Notes: a model not told the origin generated them from the letters alone. DNA of 64,000 nt from PALSA-894 sp963757565 (GCA_963757565.1 CAVWSB010000011.1:1922001-1986000); one strand, 5' to 3'; numbered from the stretch's first letter, positions 28,414 through 38,174 are shown. Translations and numbers: made by a program.

Positions 28414-29367
28414 ATGAACATCGCCGCGAAGAACACCTTCGTCCTCCACAGACGTCATTTGTTGGGGATCGAGGGGCTTTCCCCGCCGGAAATCAGCGGT
28501 CTCCTCGATCTCGCCGACGAATACGTCGAACTCAATCGCCAGATCGACAAGAAGCGCTCCTCGCTGCGGGGGCGCACGCTCATCAACCTGTTCTTCGAAG
28601 CCTCCACACGTACCCAGTCCTCGTTCGAGCTTGCCGGCAAACGGCTCGGGGCCGACGTGATGAACATGTCGGTAGCCACATCGTCCGTGAAAAAGGGCGA
28701 GACGCTGGTCGACACCGCGATGACGCTCAACGCCATGCACCCCGACATCCTGGTGGTGCGGCATCACGCATCCGGGGCGGTCGCGCTGCTCGCGCAGAAA
28801 GTGGACGGCTCGGTTGTCAACGCCGGCGACGGAGCGCACGAGCACCCCACACAGGCGCTGCTCGATGCGCTCACGATCCGCCGCAACAAGGGCCGCATCG
28901 ACGGACTGACCGTGACGATCTGCGGCGACATTCTGCATTCGCGCGTCGCGCGCTCCAACATCATCCTGCTCAACGCCATGGGGGCGCGCGTGCGTGTAGT
29001 CGCGCCTTCCACGCTGTTGCCGCCGGGCATCGAGCGATTCGGCGTCGAGGTTTCACGCGACATGCGCGAAGGGCTAAAGGGAGCCGACATCGTCATGATG
29101 CTGCGGCTGCAGCGCGAGCGCATGAACGGCTCGTTCGTTCCGTCGACACAGGAGTATTTCCATTACTACGGCCTCGACCAGACGAAGCTCGGCTACGCCA
29201 AGCCCGATGCGCTGGTGATGCATCCGGGTCCGATGAACCGCGGTGTCGAGATCAACTCGGCGGTCGCCGACGGCGCGCAATCGCTGATCCGCGAACAGGT
29301 CGAGATGGGCGTCGCGGTGCGCATGGCGGTGCTCGAAGCGCTCTCGCGGAATTTGCCGAATGCATAG
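28414..29367 (+). CDS. pyrB: Aspartate carbamoyltransferase catalytic subunit
   Basis: A 317-residue transcarbamoylase for the second step of pyrimidine synthesis. Carbamoyl-phosphate binding is shown by FFEASTRTQSSFE (the STRT loop), with VRHHASGA, DGAHEHPTQALLDALTI, the aspartate-binding MLRLQRERM and MHPGPMNRG. The ATG is chosen because the enzyme family starts just before HLLGIEGLS; the open frame begins earlier. No pyrI is nearby. The downstream dihydroorotase-like gene is probably its partner, although a palindromic repeat lies between them. Confidence 0.95.
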   Translation: MNIAAKNTFVLHRRHLLGIEGLSPPEISGLLDLADEYVELNRQIDKKRSSLRGRTLINLFFEASTRTQSSFELAGKRLGADVMNMSVATSSVKKGETLVDTAMTLNAMHPDILVVRHHASGAVALLAQKVDGSVVNAGDGAHEHPTQALLDALTIRRNKGRIDGLTVTICGDILHSRVARSNIILLNAMGARVRVVAPSTLLPPGIERFGVEVSRDMREGLKGADIVMMLRLQRERMNGSFVPSTQEYFHYYGLDQTKLGYAKPDALVMHPGPMNRGVEINSAVADGAQSLIREQVEMGVAVRMAVLEALSRNLPNA

Positions 29368-29399
29368 CTGGTCGCCGAGAGCGCGGCGCTCGATGCTGC

Positions 29400-29533
29400 G
29401 CCCTCTCCCCTTGTGGGAGAGGGCTGCTCACAATTTCAACGAACTCGATTGGGTGAAGGGTGAGAATAGAACCCCTCACCCAACTGCGTATGTTGAAATG
29501 ACGGCGATGCCCTCTCCCGCAAGGGGAGAGGGC
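29400..29533. repeat. Palindromic intergenic repeat (REP/MITE-like) between pyrB and the dihydroorotase-like gene
   Basis: The ends carry gccctctccccttgtgggagagggc (written as two arms: gccctctcccc and gggagagggc) and its near-perfect reverse complement at about 29509-29533. The interior is also an imperfect inverted repeat (atttcaac near 29432, gttgaaat near 29492; gggtga and tcaccc around the centre). The whole 134-bp unit can fold back on itself. Elements with this ctctccc...gggagagg design are widespread between genes in Bradyrhizobium relatives. Confidence 0.8.
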
Positions 29534-29575
29534 AAAAGCGGCACACTCCGAACTCGCGGAGGCGACGCTTAAAGC

Positions 29576-30883
29576 ATGCTCTCGGACCGCCGCCCGATCC
29601 TGCTCGCCAATGCCCGGATCGTCGATCCGTCGCGCGATCTCGATTTCGCCGGCGACCTGCTGATTGCCGAAGGCGTGATCCGCGACGCAAAGCGCGGCAT
29701 CCACGCAGCGGGGGTCCCGGAGGGCACCGAGGTCATCGATTGCGATGGCCGGCTCGTCGCGCCCGGCCTCGTTGACATGCGCGCCTTCATCGGCGAGCCC
29801 GGCGCCGAATATCGCGAGACGCTCGCATCCGCGAGCCGGGCCGCCGCTGCAGGCGGCGTGACCACCATCGTTTGTCAGCCCGATACCGATCCCGTGATCG
29901 ATGACCCGGCGATCGTCGACTTCGTGATGCGGCGCGCGCGCGACACCGCGATCGTGCACGTGCAGCCGATGGCGGCGCTTACCAAGGGCCTGGAGGGCGA
30001 TGAGCTTGCCGAGATCGGGCTGTTGAAAGCCGCCGGCGCGGTCGCCTTCACCGACGGCGCGAAAAGCATTCTGAACGCGCAGGTGATGCGGCGCGCGCTG
30101 ACCTACGCGGGCGACTTCGACGCGCTCGTCGTGCATCACACTGAAGACCCGAACCTGATCGGCGACGGCGTGATGAATGAGGGCGAATTCGCGGCGCGTC
30201 TCGGCCTGTTCGGTATCCCCAAAGCCGCCGAAACGATCGTACTGGAGCGCGACCTGCGCCTCGTCGCGCTGACCGAGGCGCGCTACCACGCTGCCTCGAT
30301 TACCTGCGCGGAGTCGCTGAGCGTCCTGCGGCGCGCCAAGGACGCGGGGCTAGCGGTGACCGCGGCCGCCTCGGTCAATCACCTCACGCTGAACGAGATC
30401 GACATCGGGGCCTATCGCACATTTTTCAAGGTCTCCCCGCCGCTGCGTGCCGAGGACGATCGCATGGCGCTGGTGCAGGCGCTCGGCGAAGGCCTGCTCG
30501 ACGTTGTGATGTCGGACCACAATCCGCAGGACGTCGAAGTCAAACGGCTGCCCTTCGCCGAGGCCGCGCCCGGCGCCATCGGGCTTGAAACCATGCTCGC
30601 GGCAGGCCTTCGCCTCGTCCACAACGGTGAAATGAAGCTGATCACGCTGCTCAAGGCGATGTCGACGCGACCGGCAGAATTGCTTGGACTCCAGGCCGGC
30701 ACGCTCAAGCCAGGCAGCCCGGCCGACGTGATCATCGCCGACATCGACGCTCCCTGGGTGCTCGACCCGGCCAAGCTGAAGTCGAAGTGCAAAAACACGC
30801 CGTTCGACGAGGCGCGGCTGCAAGGCCGCGTGCTGCGCACCATCGTTGCCGGCCGCGTGGTGTTTGAATACGCTTCTGCGTGA
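29576..30883 (+). CDS. pyrC: Dihydroorotase-like protein (PyrC-type, lacks the HxH zinc motif)
   Basis: A 435-residue amidohydrolase of class I dihydroorotase length. The position normally holding DxHxHxREPG reads LVDMRAFIGEPGAEYRE, so both metal-binding His residues are missing. Other landmarks remain: VVHHTED, ASVNHLTLNE, VMSDHNPQD. It follows pyrB and overlaps plsY. By analogy with inactive PyrC-like subunits that hold PyrB together in some bacteria, it may be structural, with an active dihydroorotase elsewhere. The pairing with PyrB is inferred from position and the missing His. Confidence 0.85.
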   Translation: MLSDRRPILLANARIVDPSRDLDFAGDLLIAEGVIRDAKRGIHAAGVPEGTEVIDCDGRLVAPGLVDMRAFIGEPGAEYRETLASASRAAAAGGVTTIVCQPDTDPVIDDPAIVDFVMRRARDTAIVHVQPMAALTKGLEGDELAEIGLLKAAGAVAFTDGAKSILNAQVMRRALTYAGDFDALVVHHTEDPNLIGDGVMNEGEFAARLGLFGIPKAAETIVLERDLRLVALTEARYHAASITCAESLSVLRRAKDAGLAVTAAASVNHLTLNEIDIGAYRTFFKVSPPLRAEDDRMALVQALGEGLLDVVMSDHNPQDVEVKRLPFAEAAPGAIGLETMLAAGLRLVHNGEMKLITLLKAMSTRPAELLGLQAGTLKPGSPADVIIADIDAPWVLDPAKLKSKCKNTPFDEARLQGRVLRTIVAGRVVFEYASA

Positions 30884-31485
30884 TGCCTTACGCAATCGCA
30901 TTCATCCTTGGCTACCTGCTCGGCTCGATCCCGTTCGGCCTGATCTTTACGCGGGGTGCCGGCACGCAGGACATCCGCTCGATCGGCTCCGGCAGCATCG
31001 GCGCGACCAACGTTTTGCGCACTGGCCGCAAGGGGCTTGCGGCCGCCACACTGCTTGCCGACGTCCTGAAGGGTCTCTCGGCAGTGATGCTTGCGGCAAT
31101 CTGGTTCGGCGATGATGCGGGACTTGTCGCGGGCTTCGGAGCCTTCATCGGCCACCTGTTTCCGGTGTGGCTCAGGTTCAAGGGCGGCAAGGGCGTCGCA
31201 ACGGGCCTCGGCATTCTGCTGGCGGTGTCTTGGAAGACCGCCCTGGTCGTCGCCCTGATCTGGATCGCGCTTGCGGCGGCCTTCCGCTATTCCTCGCTCG
31301 CTTCGCTCATTGCGGCCGCCGCGGCGCCAGTCATTCTCTGGTTCATCGGCGCGCCCTCCGCGGCGCTGTTGTTTGTCGCGCTTGCCGTGCTGACGCTCAT
31401 CATGCATCGCGGCAACATCGCGCGGCTGAGACAAGGAACCGAGGGCAAGATCGGCCAGAAAGCCGACGCCCCGCACGCATCGTGA
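30883..31485 (+). CDS. plsY: Glycerol-3-phosphate acyltransferase PlsY
   Basis: A 200-residue inner-membrane enzyme with five hydrophobic segments that acylates glycerol-3-phosphate from acyl phosphate. The three conserved loops are present: GSIPFGLIF and GSGSIGATNVLRTG early, FKGGKGVATGLG in the middle, and HRGNIARLRQGTE near the end. The start overlaps the stop of the pyrC-like gene (TGATG), and its stop overlaps the dprA start (GTGA). Confidence 0.95.
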   Translation: MPYAIAFILGYLLGSIPFGLIFTRGAGTQDIRSIGSGSIGATNVLRTGRKGLAAATLLADVLKGLSAVMLAAIWFGDDAGLVAGFGAFIGHLFPVWLRFKGGKGVATGLGILLAVSWKTALVVALIWIALAAAFRYSSLASLIAAAAAPVILWFIGAPSAALLFVALAVLTLIMHRGNIARLRQGTEGKIGQKADAPHAS

Positions 31486-32583
31486 GCGAGCGGCTCACTG
31501 ATACGCAGCGCCTCGACTGGCTGCGGCTGATCCGTAGCGACAATGTTGGTCCGCGCACCTTCCGCTCGCTCCTGCGCCATTATGGTGATGCGCGCGCGGC
31601 GCTCGACGCGCTGCCTGAGCTCGCCCGGCGGGGCGGCGCGGCACGCGCCATCCGCATTTATCCCCGCGAAAGGGCCGAACGCGAAATTGAAACTGCGCTC
31701 AAACAGGGGGCCGAGTTTGTCGCTCTCGATGAGGCGGCATATCCGCAGCGTCTCGCCGCGATCGACGATGCTCCGCCGCTGCTTGCGGTGCGCGGGAAAT
31801 CGCGCGGCGCTCGCCCGGCCGATGATCGCGATGGTCGGCTCGCGCAACGCCTCGGCTGCCGGATTGAAATTCGCCGAGCGGCTGGCGCGCGAGCTTGGCG
31901 AGGCCGGTTATGTGATCTCGTCCGGCTTGGCGCGCGGGATCGACGCGGCGGCCCACCGCACAAGCCTTGCGAGCGGTACCGTCGCGGTGCTGGCGGGCGG
32001 TCAGGACCGCATCTATCCCGAGCAGCATACGGATTTGCTCGCTGCGCTCCTATCCGATGGGGCGGCCATCTCCGAAATGCCGTTCGGCTGGGAGCCGCGT
32101 GCGCAGGACTTCCCACGCCGCAATCGCCTCATCTCCGGACTTTCTGTCGGCGTTGTGATCGTCGAGGCTGCGAAGCGTTCCGGCTCTCTCATCACAGCGC
32201 GCTTCGCGCTCGAACAGGGCCGCGAGGTGTTCGCGGTGCCGGGCTCGCCAATCGATCCGCGCGCCGAAGGAACGAATGGTTTGCTCAAGCAAGGCGCGAC
32301 CCTGGTCACCGAAGCAGCCGATGTGCTCGCGGTCGTCGAGCCGATCCTCGGCCGACATGTGCTGGCGGCGCGGGAGCCGGACCGTGAGGTGCCCTCCTCC
32401 GCCGAGCCTGACGACCGAGCGCGGGCGCAGGTCGTCGCACTGCTCGGACCAACTCCGGTAGGAGTCGACGACCTGGTGCGGCTGTCCAGCTCAACGGCAG
32501 CGCTCGTGCGGACAGTTCTTCTGGAGCTGGAACTTGCGGGGCGCATCGAGCGCCATGGCGGCGGGCTCGTTTCGCTGATTTGA
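31482..32583 (+). pseudogene. dprA: DNA-processing protein DprA, split by a single-base insertion
   Basis: Two frames give a normal DprA of about 366 residues. The N-terminal SAM-like part (RLDWLRLIRSDNVGPRTFRS) is followed by the Rossmann core MIAMVGSRNASAAG and VISSGLARGIDAAAH, then GSLITARFALEQGREVFAVPG and a C-terminal winged helix. The frame changes at 31797-31799, where gggaaatcgc would read GNRAALARP if one A were removed. The rest is clean, so a homopolymer error is likely. DprA loads RecA on incoming single-stranded DNA. The GTG start overlaps the plsY stop. Confidence 0.88.
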
Positions 32584-32590
32584 GCGCCGA

Positions 32591-32686
32591 TCAATAAAAA
32601 AAGTATCCGAGCATCAGGCCGCTCGCCAGGATCGCGATGCCCGCCGTAACGACTTTCAGAAGCCTCAGGATCAGGCGTCCGAACAT
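32591..32686 (-). CDS. Possible 31-residue single-pass membrane peptide
   Basis: An ATG at 32686 opens a 31-codon frame: a short basic N-terminus (MFGRLILRLLK) followed by one hydrophobic helix (VVTAGIAILASGLMLGYFFY) and TGA. The basic-then-hydrophobic build is that of many bacterial small membrane proteins. No convincing ribosome-binding site is visible. It lies 10 bp downstream of the 67-residue gene on the same strand, so co-transcription is plausible. Confidence 0.35.
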   Translation of the reverse strand: MFGRLILRLLKVVTAGIAILASGLMLGYFFY

Positions 32687-32696
32687 TCGCAAGGGC

Positions 32697-32900
32697 TTAG
32701 CCACCGTTCTTCCCGTGCGCGCTCAACTCGGCTTCGAGCCGCGCCATGTCGAGGAGGTAGGCGAGTGTTTCGAGATGCCCGCGCCGCGCCATCACGGTCA
32801 GATCGCCGAGCATCGCGCTGACGTAGCTGGCGGTTTCGGTCCGGTCGCCGCGGGGCGCGGAGATGGGCGGAACCGGCCCACGATATCTGGGTTGGGGCAC
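32697..32900 (-). CDS. Small conserved-type hypothetical protein
   Basis: A 67-residue product with a GTG start. The first 25 residues are Pro/Arg-rich (MPQPRYRGPVPPISAPRG). The remainder is a helical hairpin-like segment (ASYVSAMLGDLTVMARR, LETLAYLLDMARLEAEL). The second half resembles short conserved proteins found beside topA/dprA in Rhizobiales. No function can be read. Confidence 0.6.
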   Translation of the reverse strand: MPQPRYRGPVPPISAPRGDRTETASYVSAMLGDLTVMARRGHLETLAYLLDMARLEAELSAHGKNGG

Positions 32901-33175
32901 AGGATAACCCTTGGCTGAAAAAAGCCCGCTGCTCCTCCGGCAGTCGGTATTCTCGATAGGGGAGCAGGTCTGCTTATAGAAGATCGAGTTATCCGAATTT
33001 CGCTCGCATCGGTTGCAATCGCAGGAAATGGATCACGCCAAACGGCGCCGCAATTCACCCTGATATGCCGCGCGGATTTGACAGCGGCGGCCTCATTACC
33101 CATGTTCCCGCCAACTCGGGCGCCCCGGCGGTATCCCGGCAGCCCCAGAAAAATTGGAAATTTACCAGGAATTTC

Positions 33176-35827
33176 ATGAACATCGTTGTTGTCGAGTCCC
33201 CCGCAAAGGCGAAGACGATCAACAAATATCTGGGGCCCGGCTATGAGGTCCTGGCCTCGTTCGGCCATGTGCGCGACCTGCCGGCCAAGAACGGATCGGT
33301 CGATCCGGACGCCGATTTCCACATGATCTGGGAGGTCGACGCCAAGGCACAAAAGCGCCTCGCCGACATCGCCAAGGCCGTAAAAGGCGCCGACAAACTC
33401 ATCCTCGCCACCGACCCCGACCGCGAGGGCGAAGCGATCTCCTGGCACGTGCTTGAAGTACTCAAGGAAAAGCACGCGCTGAAAGACCAGAAAATCGAGC
33501 GCGTCGTCTTCAACGCCATCACCAAGCAGGCGGTCGCCGAAGCCATGAAGAACCCGCGCGCGATCGATGGCGCGCTGGTCGACGCCTATCTGGCGCGCCG
33601 TGCGCTCGATTACCTTGTAGGATTCACGCTCTCCCCGGTGCTGTGGCGCAAATTGCCGGGCGCGCGCTCGGCTGGACGCGTGCAGTCGGTCGCACTGCGG
33701 CTGGTCGCGGATCGCGAGCTCGACATCGAGAAGTTCGTCGCGCGCGAATACTGGTCGCTGGTGGCAACGCTCGCCACGCCCCGCGCCGAAACGTTCGAGG
33801 CCCGCCTCGTGGGCGCCGATGGCAGGAAGATCCAGCGCCTCGACATCGGCACCGGCGACGAGGCGCAGGCCTTCAAGCGCGACCTCGACACCGCGCAGTT
33901 TTCCGTCACATCGGTCGAGGCCAAGCCCGGCAAGCGCAATCCTCCGCCGCCGTTCACGACATCGACCATGCAGCAGGAAGCAAGCCGCAAACTCGGCTTC
34001 GCGCCGGCGCACACAATGCGTATCGCGCAGCGGCTCTACGAGGGCATCGATATCGGCGGCGAGACGGTCGGCCTCATCACTTATATGCGAACCGACGGCG
34101 TGTTCATGGCGCCTGAGGCAATCACGGCGATCCGCGCCGACATCGCGTCGAACTACGGCAAGCAGTATGTGCCGGACGCGCCGCGCCTTTATCAGAACAA
34201 GCAGAAGTCCGCGCAGGAAGCGCACGAAGCCGTGCGCCCCACCGACGTATCGCGCCGCCCGCAGGACGTCCGCAAATTTCTCGATTCAGAGCAGGCGCGC
34301 CTCTACGAGCTCGTCTGGCTGCGTGCGATGGCGAGCCAGATGGAGTCCGCCGAGCTCGAACGCACCACGGTCGACATTCTCGCCAAGGTCGGCGCGCGCA
34401 ATCTCGACCTGCGTGCGACCGGCACGGTGATCAAGTTCGACGGCTTCCTCACCCTCTATCAGGAAGGCGAGGACGACGCGCAGGACGACGACGAGAGCAA
34501 GCGCCTCCCCGCGATGAGCCAGGGCGAGCGGCTCGAGAAGCGCGACATCGCGGCGACCCAGCATTTCACCGAGCCTCCGCCGCGCTACTCGGAAGCCTCG
34601 CTGGTCAAGCGCATGGAAGAGCTCGGCATCGGCCGCCCCTCGACCTACGCGTCGATCCTGCAGGTGCTGAAAGACCGCAACTATGTGCGGCTGGAAAAGA
34701 AGCGCCTGCACGCCGAGGACAAGGGCCGCGTCGTCGTGGCGTTCCTCGAGAACTTTTTCGCCCGCTATGTCGAATACGATTACACCGCCGGCCTCGAAGA
34801 GGACCTCGACCGCATCGCCAACAGCGAAGTCGACTGGCGCGTGGTGCTGCGCGACTTCTGGCGCGACTTCATTGGCGCGGTCGACAGCATCAAGGACGTG
34901 CGCGTCCGCGAAGTGCTCGACGTGCTCGACGCCATCCTCGCGCCGCATCTCTTCCCGCCGAGCAAGGACGGCACGGATCCGCGCGTCTGCCCGACCTGCG
35001 GCAACGGTCGCCTCGGCCTGAAGCTCGGGCGGTTCGGCGCCTTCATCGGCTGCTCGAACTATCCGGAGTGCAAGTTCACCCGCCAGCTTGCGGCGAACGG
35101 CGCGGCGAACTCCGACCGCGTGCTCGGCAAGGATCCCGACACCGGCCTCGACGTCGCGATCAAGACCGGACGGTTCGGCACCTATCTGCAGCTCGGCGAA
35201 GCCTCGAAGGATAAAGAGGAGAAGCCCAAGCGCGCCGGCATCCCGAAAGGATGGTCGGTCGACGACATCACGCTCGAAAGCGCGCTCAATTTGCTGTCGC
35301 TGCCGCGCGAAATCGGCAAGAGCCCGGAAGACGGCGAGCCGATTCTCGCCGGTATCGGCCGCTTCGGCCCTTACGTGCAGCACGGCAAGACCTACGCGAA
35401 CCTTGACTCCAGCGAGGACGTGCTGACCATCGGGATCAATCGCGCGATCACGCTGATCGCCGAGAAGCGCGCCAACCCCGGCAAGGGCCGCCGCTTCGGG
35501 GCCGACCCGGGCCGTGCGCTCGGCGATCATCCGCAGCGCGGTGGATCGATCCTGGTCAAGAAGGGCCGCTACGGGCCCTACGTGACCAACAGCGGCATCA
35601 ACGCGACGATCCCGGACAACATCGCGCCGGACGAGATTACGCTCGACCAGGCGGTCGGCCTGATCGAAGCGCGTGCCGAGAAGACTGGCGCCAAGCCCGC
35701 GCCGCGCCGCAAGGGGCCGCGCAAGGACGCACGCGTCGCCAAGCCCGCCGCCGATGCCAAGCCGAAGGCCGCAAAGCCCAAGAAGAAGGCCGCGAAGCCG
35801 CGCAAGACCATCACGGCTGCCGAATGA
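33176..35827 (+). CDS. topA: DNA topoisomerase I
   Basis: An 883-residue type IA topoisomerase that relaxes negative supercoils. The TOPRIM domain begins at residue 1 (MNIVVVESPAKAKTINKYLG, TDPDREGEAISWH). The catalytic Tyr lies in GLITYMRTDGV, and RPSTYASILQVL follows. A zinc-ribbon-type repeat (CPTCGNGRLGLKLGRFGAFIGCSNYPEC) precedes several C-terminal repeats and a Lys/Ala-rich tail. The ATG at 33176 has AGGA upstream and fits the family start, although the frame is open from 33065. RNase R follows within 50 bp. Confidence 0.96.
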   Translation: MNIVVVESPAKAKTINKYLGPGYEVLASFGHVRDLPAKNGSVDPDADFHMIWEVDAKAQKRLADIAKAVKGADKLILATDPDREGEAISWHVLEVLKEKHALKDQKIERVVFNAITKQAVAEAMKNPRAIDGALVDAYLARRALDYLVGFTLSPVLWRKLPGARSAGRVQSVALRLVADRELDIEKFVAREYWSLVATLATPRAETFEARLVGADGRKIQRLDIGTGDEAQAFKRDLDTAQFSVTSVEAKPGKRNPPPPFTTSTMQQEASRKLGFAPAHTMRIAQRLYEGIDIGGETVGLITYMRTDGVFMAPEAITAIRADIASNYGKQYVPDAPRLYQNKQKSAQEAHEAVRPTDVSRRPQDVRKFLDSEQARLYELVWLRAMASQMESAELERTTVDILAKVGARNLDLRATGTVIKFDGFLTLYQEGEDDAQDDDESKRLPAMSQGERLEKRDIAATQHFTEPPPRYSEASLVKRMEELGIGRPSTYASILQVLKDRNYVRLEKKRLHAEDKGRVVVAFLENFFARYVEYDYTAGLEEDLDRIANSEVDWRVVLRDFWRDFIGAVDSIKDVRVREVLDVLDAILAPHLFPPSKDGTDPRVCPTCGNGRLGLKLGRFGAFIGCSNYPECKFTRQLAANGAANSDRVLGKDPDTGLDVAIKTGRFGTYLQLGEASKDKEEKPKRAGIPKGWSVDDITLESALNLLSLPREIGKSPEDGEPILAGIGRFGPYVQHGKTYANLDSSEDVLTIGINRAITLIAEKRANPGKGRRFGADPGRALGDHPQRGGSILVKKGRYGPYVTNSGINATIPDNIAPDEITLDQAVGLIEARAEKTGAKPAPRRKGPRKDARVAKPAADAKPKAAKPKKKAAKPRKTITAAE

Positions 35828-35873
35828 CGCCGGGCTGGCAGTCGCGCCGGCCCGGACCTACCTTAGCGTTATC

Positions 35874-38156
35874 TTGAAGAAACCCGCCAAGAAGCCCAGG
35901 CCAACCGGCCTTCCCTCCCGCGAAGACGTTGTCGCTTTCATCGGCACGCACAAGGGCAAGGCCGGCGTGCGCGAGATCGCTCGCGCCTTCGGCCTGAAGA
36001 ACAACGACCGCGCCAAGCTGCGCCAAATGCTGCGCGGCCTCGAAGGTGACGGCACGGTCGAGACGCGACGCAAGAAACTGCATCACGCCGGCACCCTGCC
36101 CTCGGTCGTGCTGGCCGACGTCACCGAGCGCGACCGCGACGGCGAACTGATCGCCGTGCCCACCGAGTGGGACGCCGAGGAGCACGGCGAAGCGCCGCGC
36201 ATCCGCATCCACGTGCCGCGCAAGGCGCGCCCTATGGAGATCCCCGGCGTCAGTGACCGTGTCCTGCTGCGCACCGAAGAGACCGGTGAAGAAGGCGAAG
36301 CGATCCGCCATACCGGCCGTGTCATCAAAATTCTCGACCGCGCGAAGCAACGCCAGCTTGGCATCTTCCGCGCGCTGCCGGGCGGTGGCGGGCGGCTGGA
36401 GCCGGTCGACAAGAAGCAGCTCGGCCGCGAACTGAGCATCGCGCCCAACGCGACAGCCGAAGCGGAGGATGGCGACCTGGTCGCGGTCGATGTCGCGCGC
36501 CACGGCCGCTTTGGCCAGACCACCGCGATCGTGAAGGAGCGCCTTGGCTCGCTCAAGTCCGAGCGCGCCGCGAGCTTCATCGCGATCCACACGCACGAAA
36601 TCCCGCACATCTTCCGCCGCGAGGCACTCTCGGAGGCCGACGCCGCGAAGCCCGCCGGCGTTGCCGGCCGCGAGGACTGGCGCACGGTGCCGCTCGTCAC
36701 CATCGATCCGGCCGACGCCAAGGACCACGACGATGCCGTCTACGCCGAGGCCGACCCCGATCCGAACAACCGCGGCGGCTTCACCGTCACGGTCGCGATC
36801 GCGGATGTCGCGCATTACGTGACGCCGGGCTCCGCGCTCGACCGCGAGGCGCTGGTGCGCGGCAATTCGGTCTATTTCCCGGATCAGGTCGTGCCGATGC
36901 TGCCCGAGCGCATCTCGAACGATCTGTGCTCGCTGCGGCCGAGCGAGGATCGCGCCGCGCTCGCGGTGCGCATGATCGTCGGTGCGGATGGCCGCAAGCG
37001 CAGCCACGCGTTCCACCGCGTGCTGATGCGCTCGGCCGGCAAGCTCAGCTACCAGCAGGCGCAGGATGCCGCCGACGGCCGCCCGGACGACACGACCGGA
37101 CCCCTGCTCTCGCGTGTGATCCATCCGCTCTACGCCGCATACGCCGCGGTGAAGCGGGAGCGCGCCGAGCGCCAGCCGCTCGATCTCGATCTGCCCGAGC
37201 GGAAAATTTTGCTCAAGCCCGATGGCACGATCGATCGCGTCATCGTGCCGCCGCGGCTCGACGCGCACCGGCTGATCGAGGAGTTCATGATCCTCGCCAA
37301 TGTCGCTGCGGCCGAGACATTGGAACGCGCGCGCGTGCCGTTGATCTACCGCGTGCACGACGAGCCATCACCGGAGAAGATCGAAGGCCTGCGCCAGTTT
37401 CTCGAAACGCTCGATATCCGTCTGGCCAAAGGCCAGGTCATGCGGCCCGGCGATTTCAACAAGATCCTCGCACGCGTGAAGGGCACCGAGCACGAGCAAT
37501 TGGTCAACGAGGTCGTGCTGCGGTCACAGGCACAGGCGGAATATTCCGCCGACAATTACGGCCATTTCGGCCTCAATCTGCGCCGCTATGCCCACTTCAC
37601 CTCGCCGATCCGCCGCTACGCCGATCTCGTGGTGCATCGCTCCCTCATCCGCGCGCTGAACCTTGGCACCGACGGCCTGCCGAACAACATGGACGTTGTC
37701 GCGCTGAACGAAATCGCGGCGCGCATTTCGGCGGCGGAACGGCGCGCGATGAAAGCCGAGCGTGAAACCAACGACCGGCTGGTCGCGAATTTCCTCGCCG
37801 ACCGCATCGGCGCGACATTCGAGGGGCGCATCAGCGGCGTCACCCGCGCGGGCCTGTTCGTCAAGCTGGCCGAAACGGGAGCCGACGGCTTCGTGCCGGC
37901 GCGCACCATCGGCGACGATTATTTCCGCTACAACGAGGCGCGCCACGCACTGACCGGCGATCATACCGGCGAGACCTACCGGCTCGGCGACACGGTCAGC
38001 GTGAAGCTGGTCGAGGCCGCGCCTGTCGCGGGCGCGCTGCGATTCGAACTTCTATCCGAAGGGCGTTATGACACGGGCCAGAAGCGCCATGCGGGCCGCA
38101 AACGGTTCGAGCGTCCGAAGTCGAGGCCGCCGAAGCGTGCCGGACGCCGACGATAA
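35874..38156 (+). CDS. rnr: Ribonuclease R
   Basis: A 3'-to-5' exoribonuclease of about 760 residues. It has an N-terminal winged-helix-like segment (REIARAFGLKNNDRAKLRQML), cold-shock domains, then the RNB catalytic domain with LVTIDPADAKDHDDAVYAE (metal-binding Asp cluster) and FTSPIRRYADLVVHR. A C-terminal S1 domain (EGRISGVTRAGLFVKLAETG) is followed by a basic tail. No ATG fits; a TTG at 35874 directly before KKPAKKPRP is my choice, and the frame stays open further upstream, so the start is uncertain. Confidence 0.92.
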   Translation: MKKPAKKPRPTGLPSREDVVAFIGTHKGKAGVREIARAFGLKNNDRAKLRQMLRGLEGDGTVETRRKKLHHAGTLPSVVLADVTERDRDGELIAVPTEWDAEEHGEAPRIRIHVPRKARPMEIPGVSDRVLLRTEETGEEGEAIRHTGRVIKILDRAKQRQLGIFRALPGGGGRLEPVDKKQLGRELSIAPNATAEAEDGDLVAVDVARHGRFGQTTAIVKERLGSLKSERAASFIAIHTHEIPHIFRREALSEADAAKPAGVAGREDWRTVPLVTIDPADAKDHDDAVYAEADPDPNNRGGFTVTVAIADVAHYVTPGSALDREALVRGNSVYFPDQVVPMLPERISNDLCSLRPSEDRAALAVRMIVGADGRKRSHAFHRVLMRSAGKLSYQQAQDAADGRPDDTTGPLLSRVIHPLYAAYAAVKRERAERQPLDLDLPERKILLKPDGTIDRVIVPPRLDAHRLIEEFMILANVAAAETLERARVPLIYRVHDEPSPEKIEGLRQFLETLDIRLAKGQVMRPGDFNKILARVKGTEHEQLVNEVVLRSQAQAEYSADNYGHFGLNLRRYAHFTSPIRRYADLVVHRSLIRALNLGTDGLPNNMDVVALNEIAARISAAERRAMKAERETNDRLVANFLADRIGATFEGRISGVTRAGLFVKLAETGADGFVPARTIGDDYFRYNEARHALTGDHTGETYRLGDTVSVKLVEAAPVAGALRFELLSEGRYDTGQKRHAGRKRFERPKSRPPKRAGRRR

Positions 38157-38174
38157 AGAGCAAGAAGATCACGC

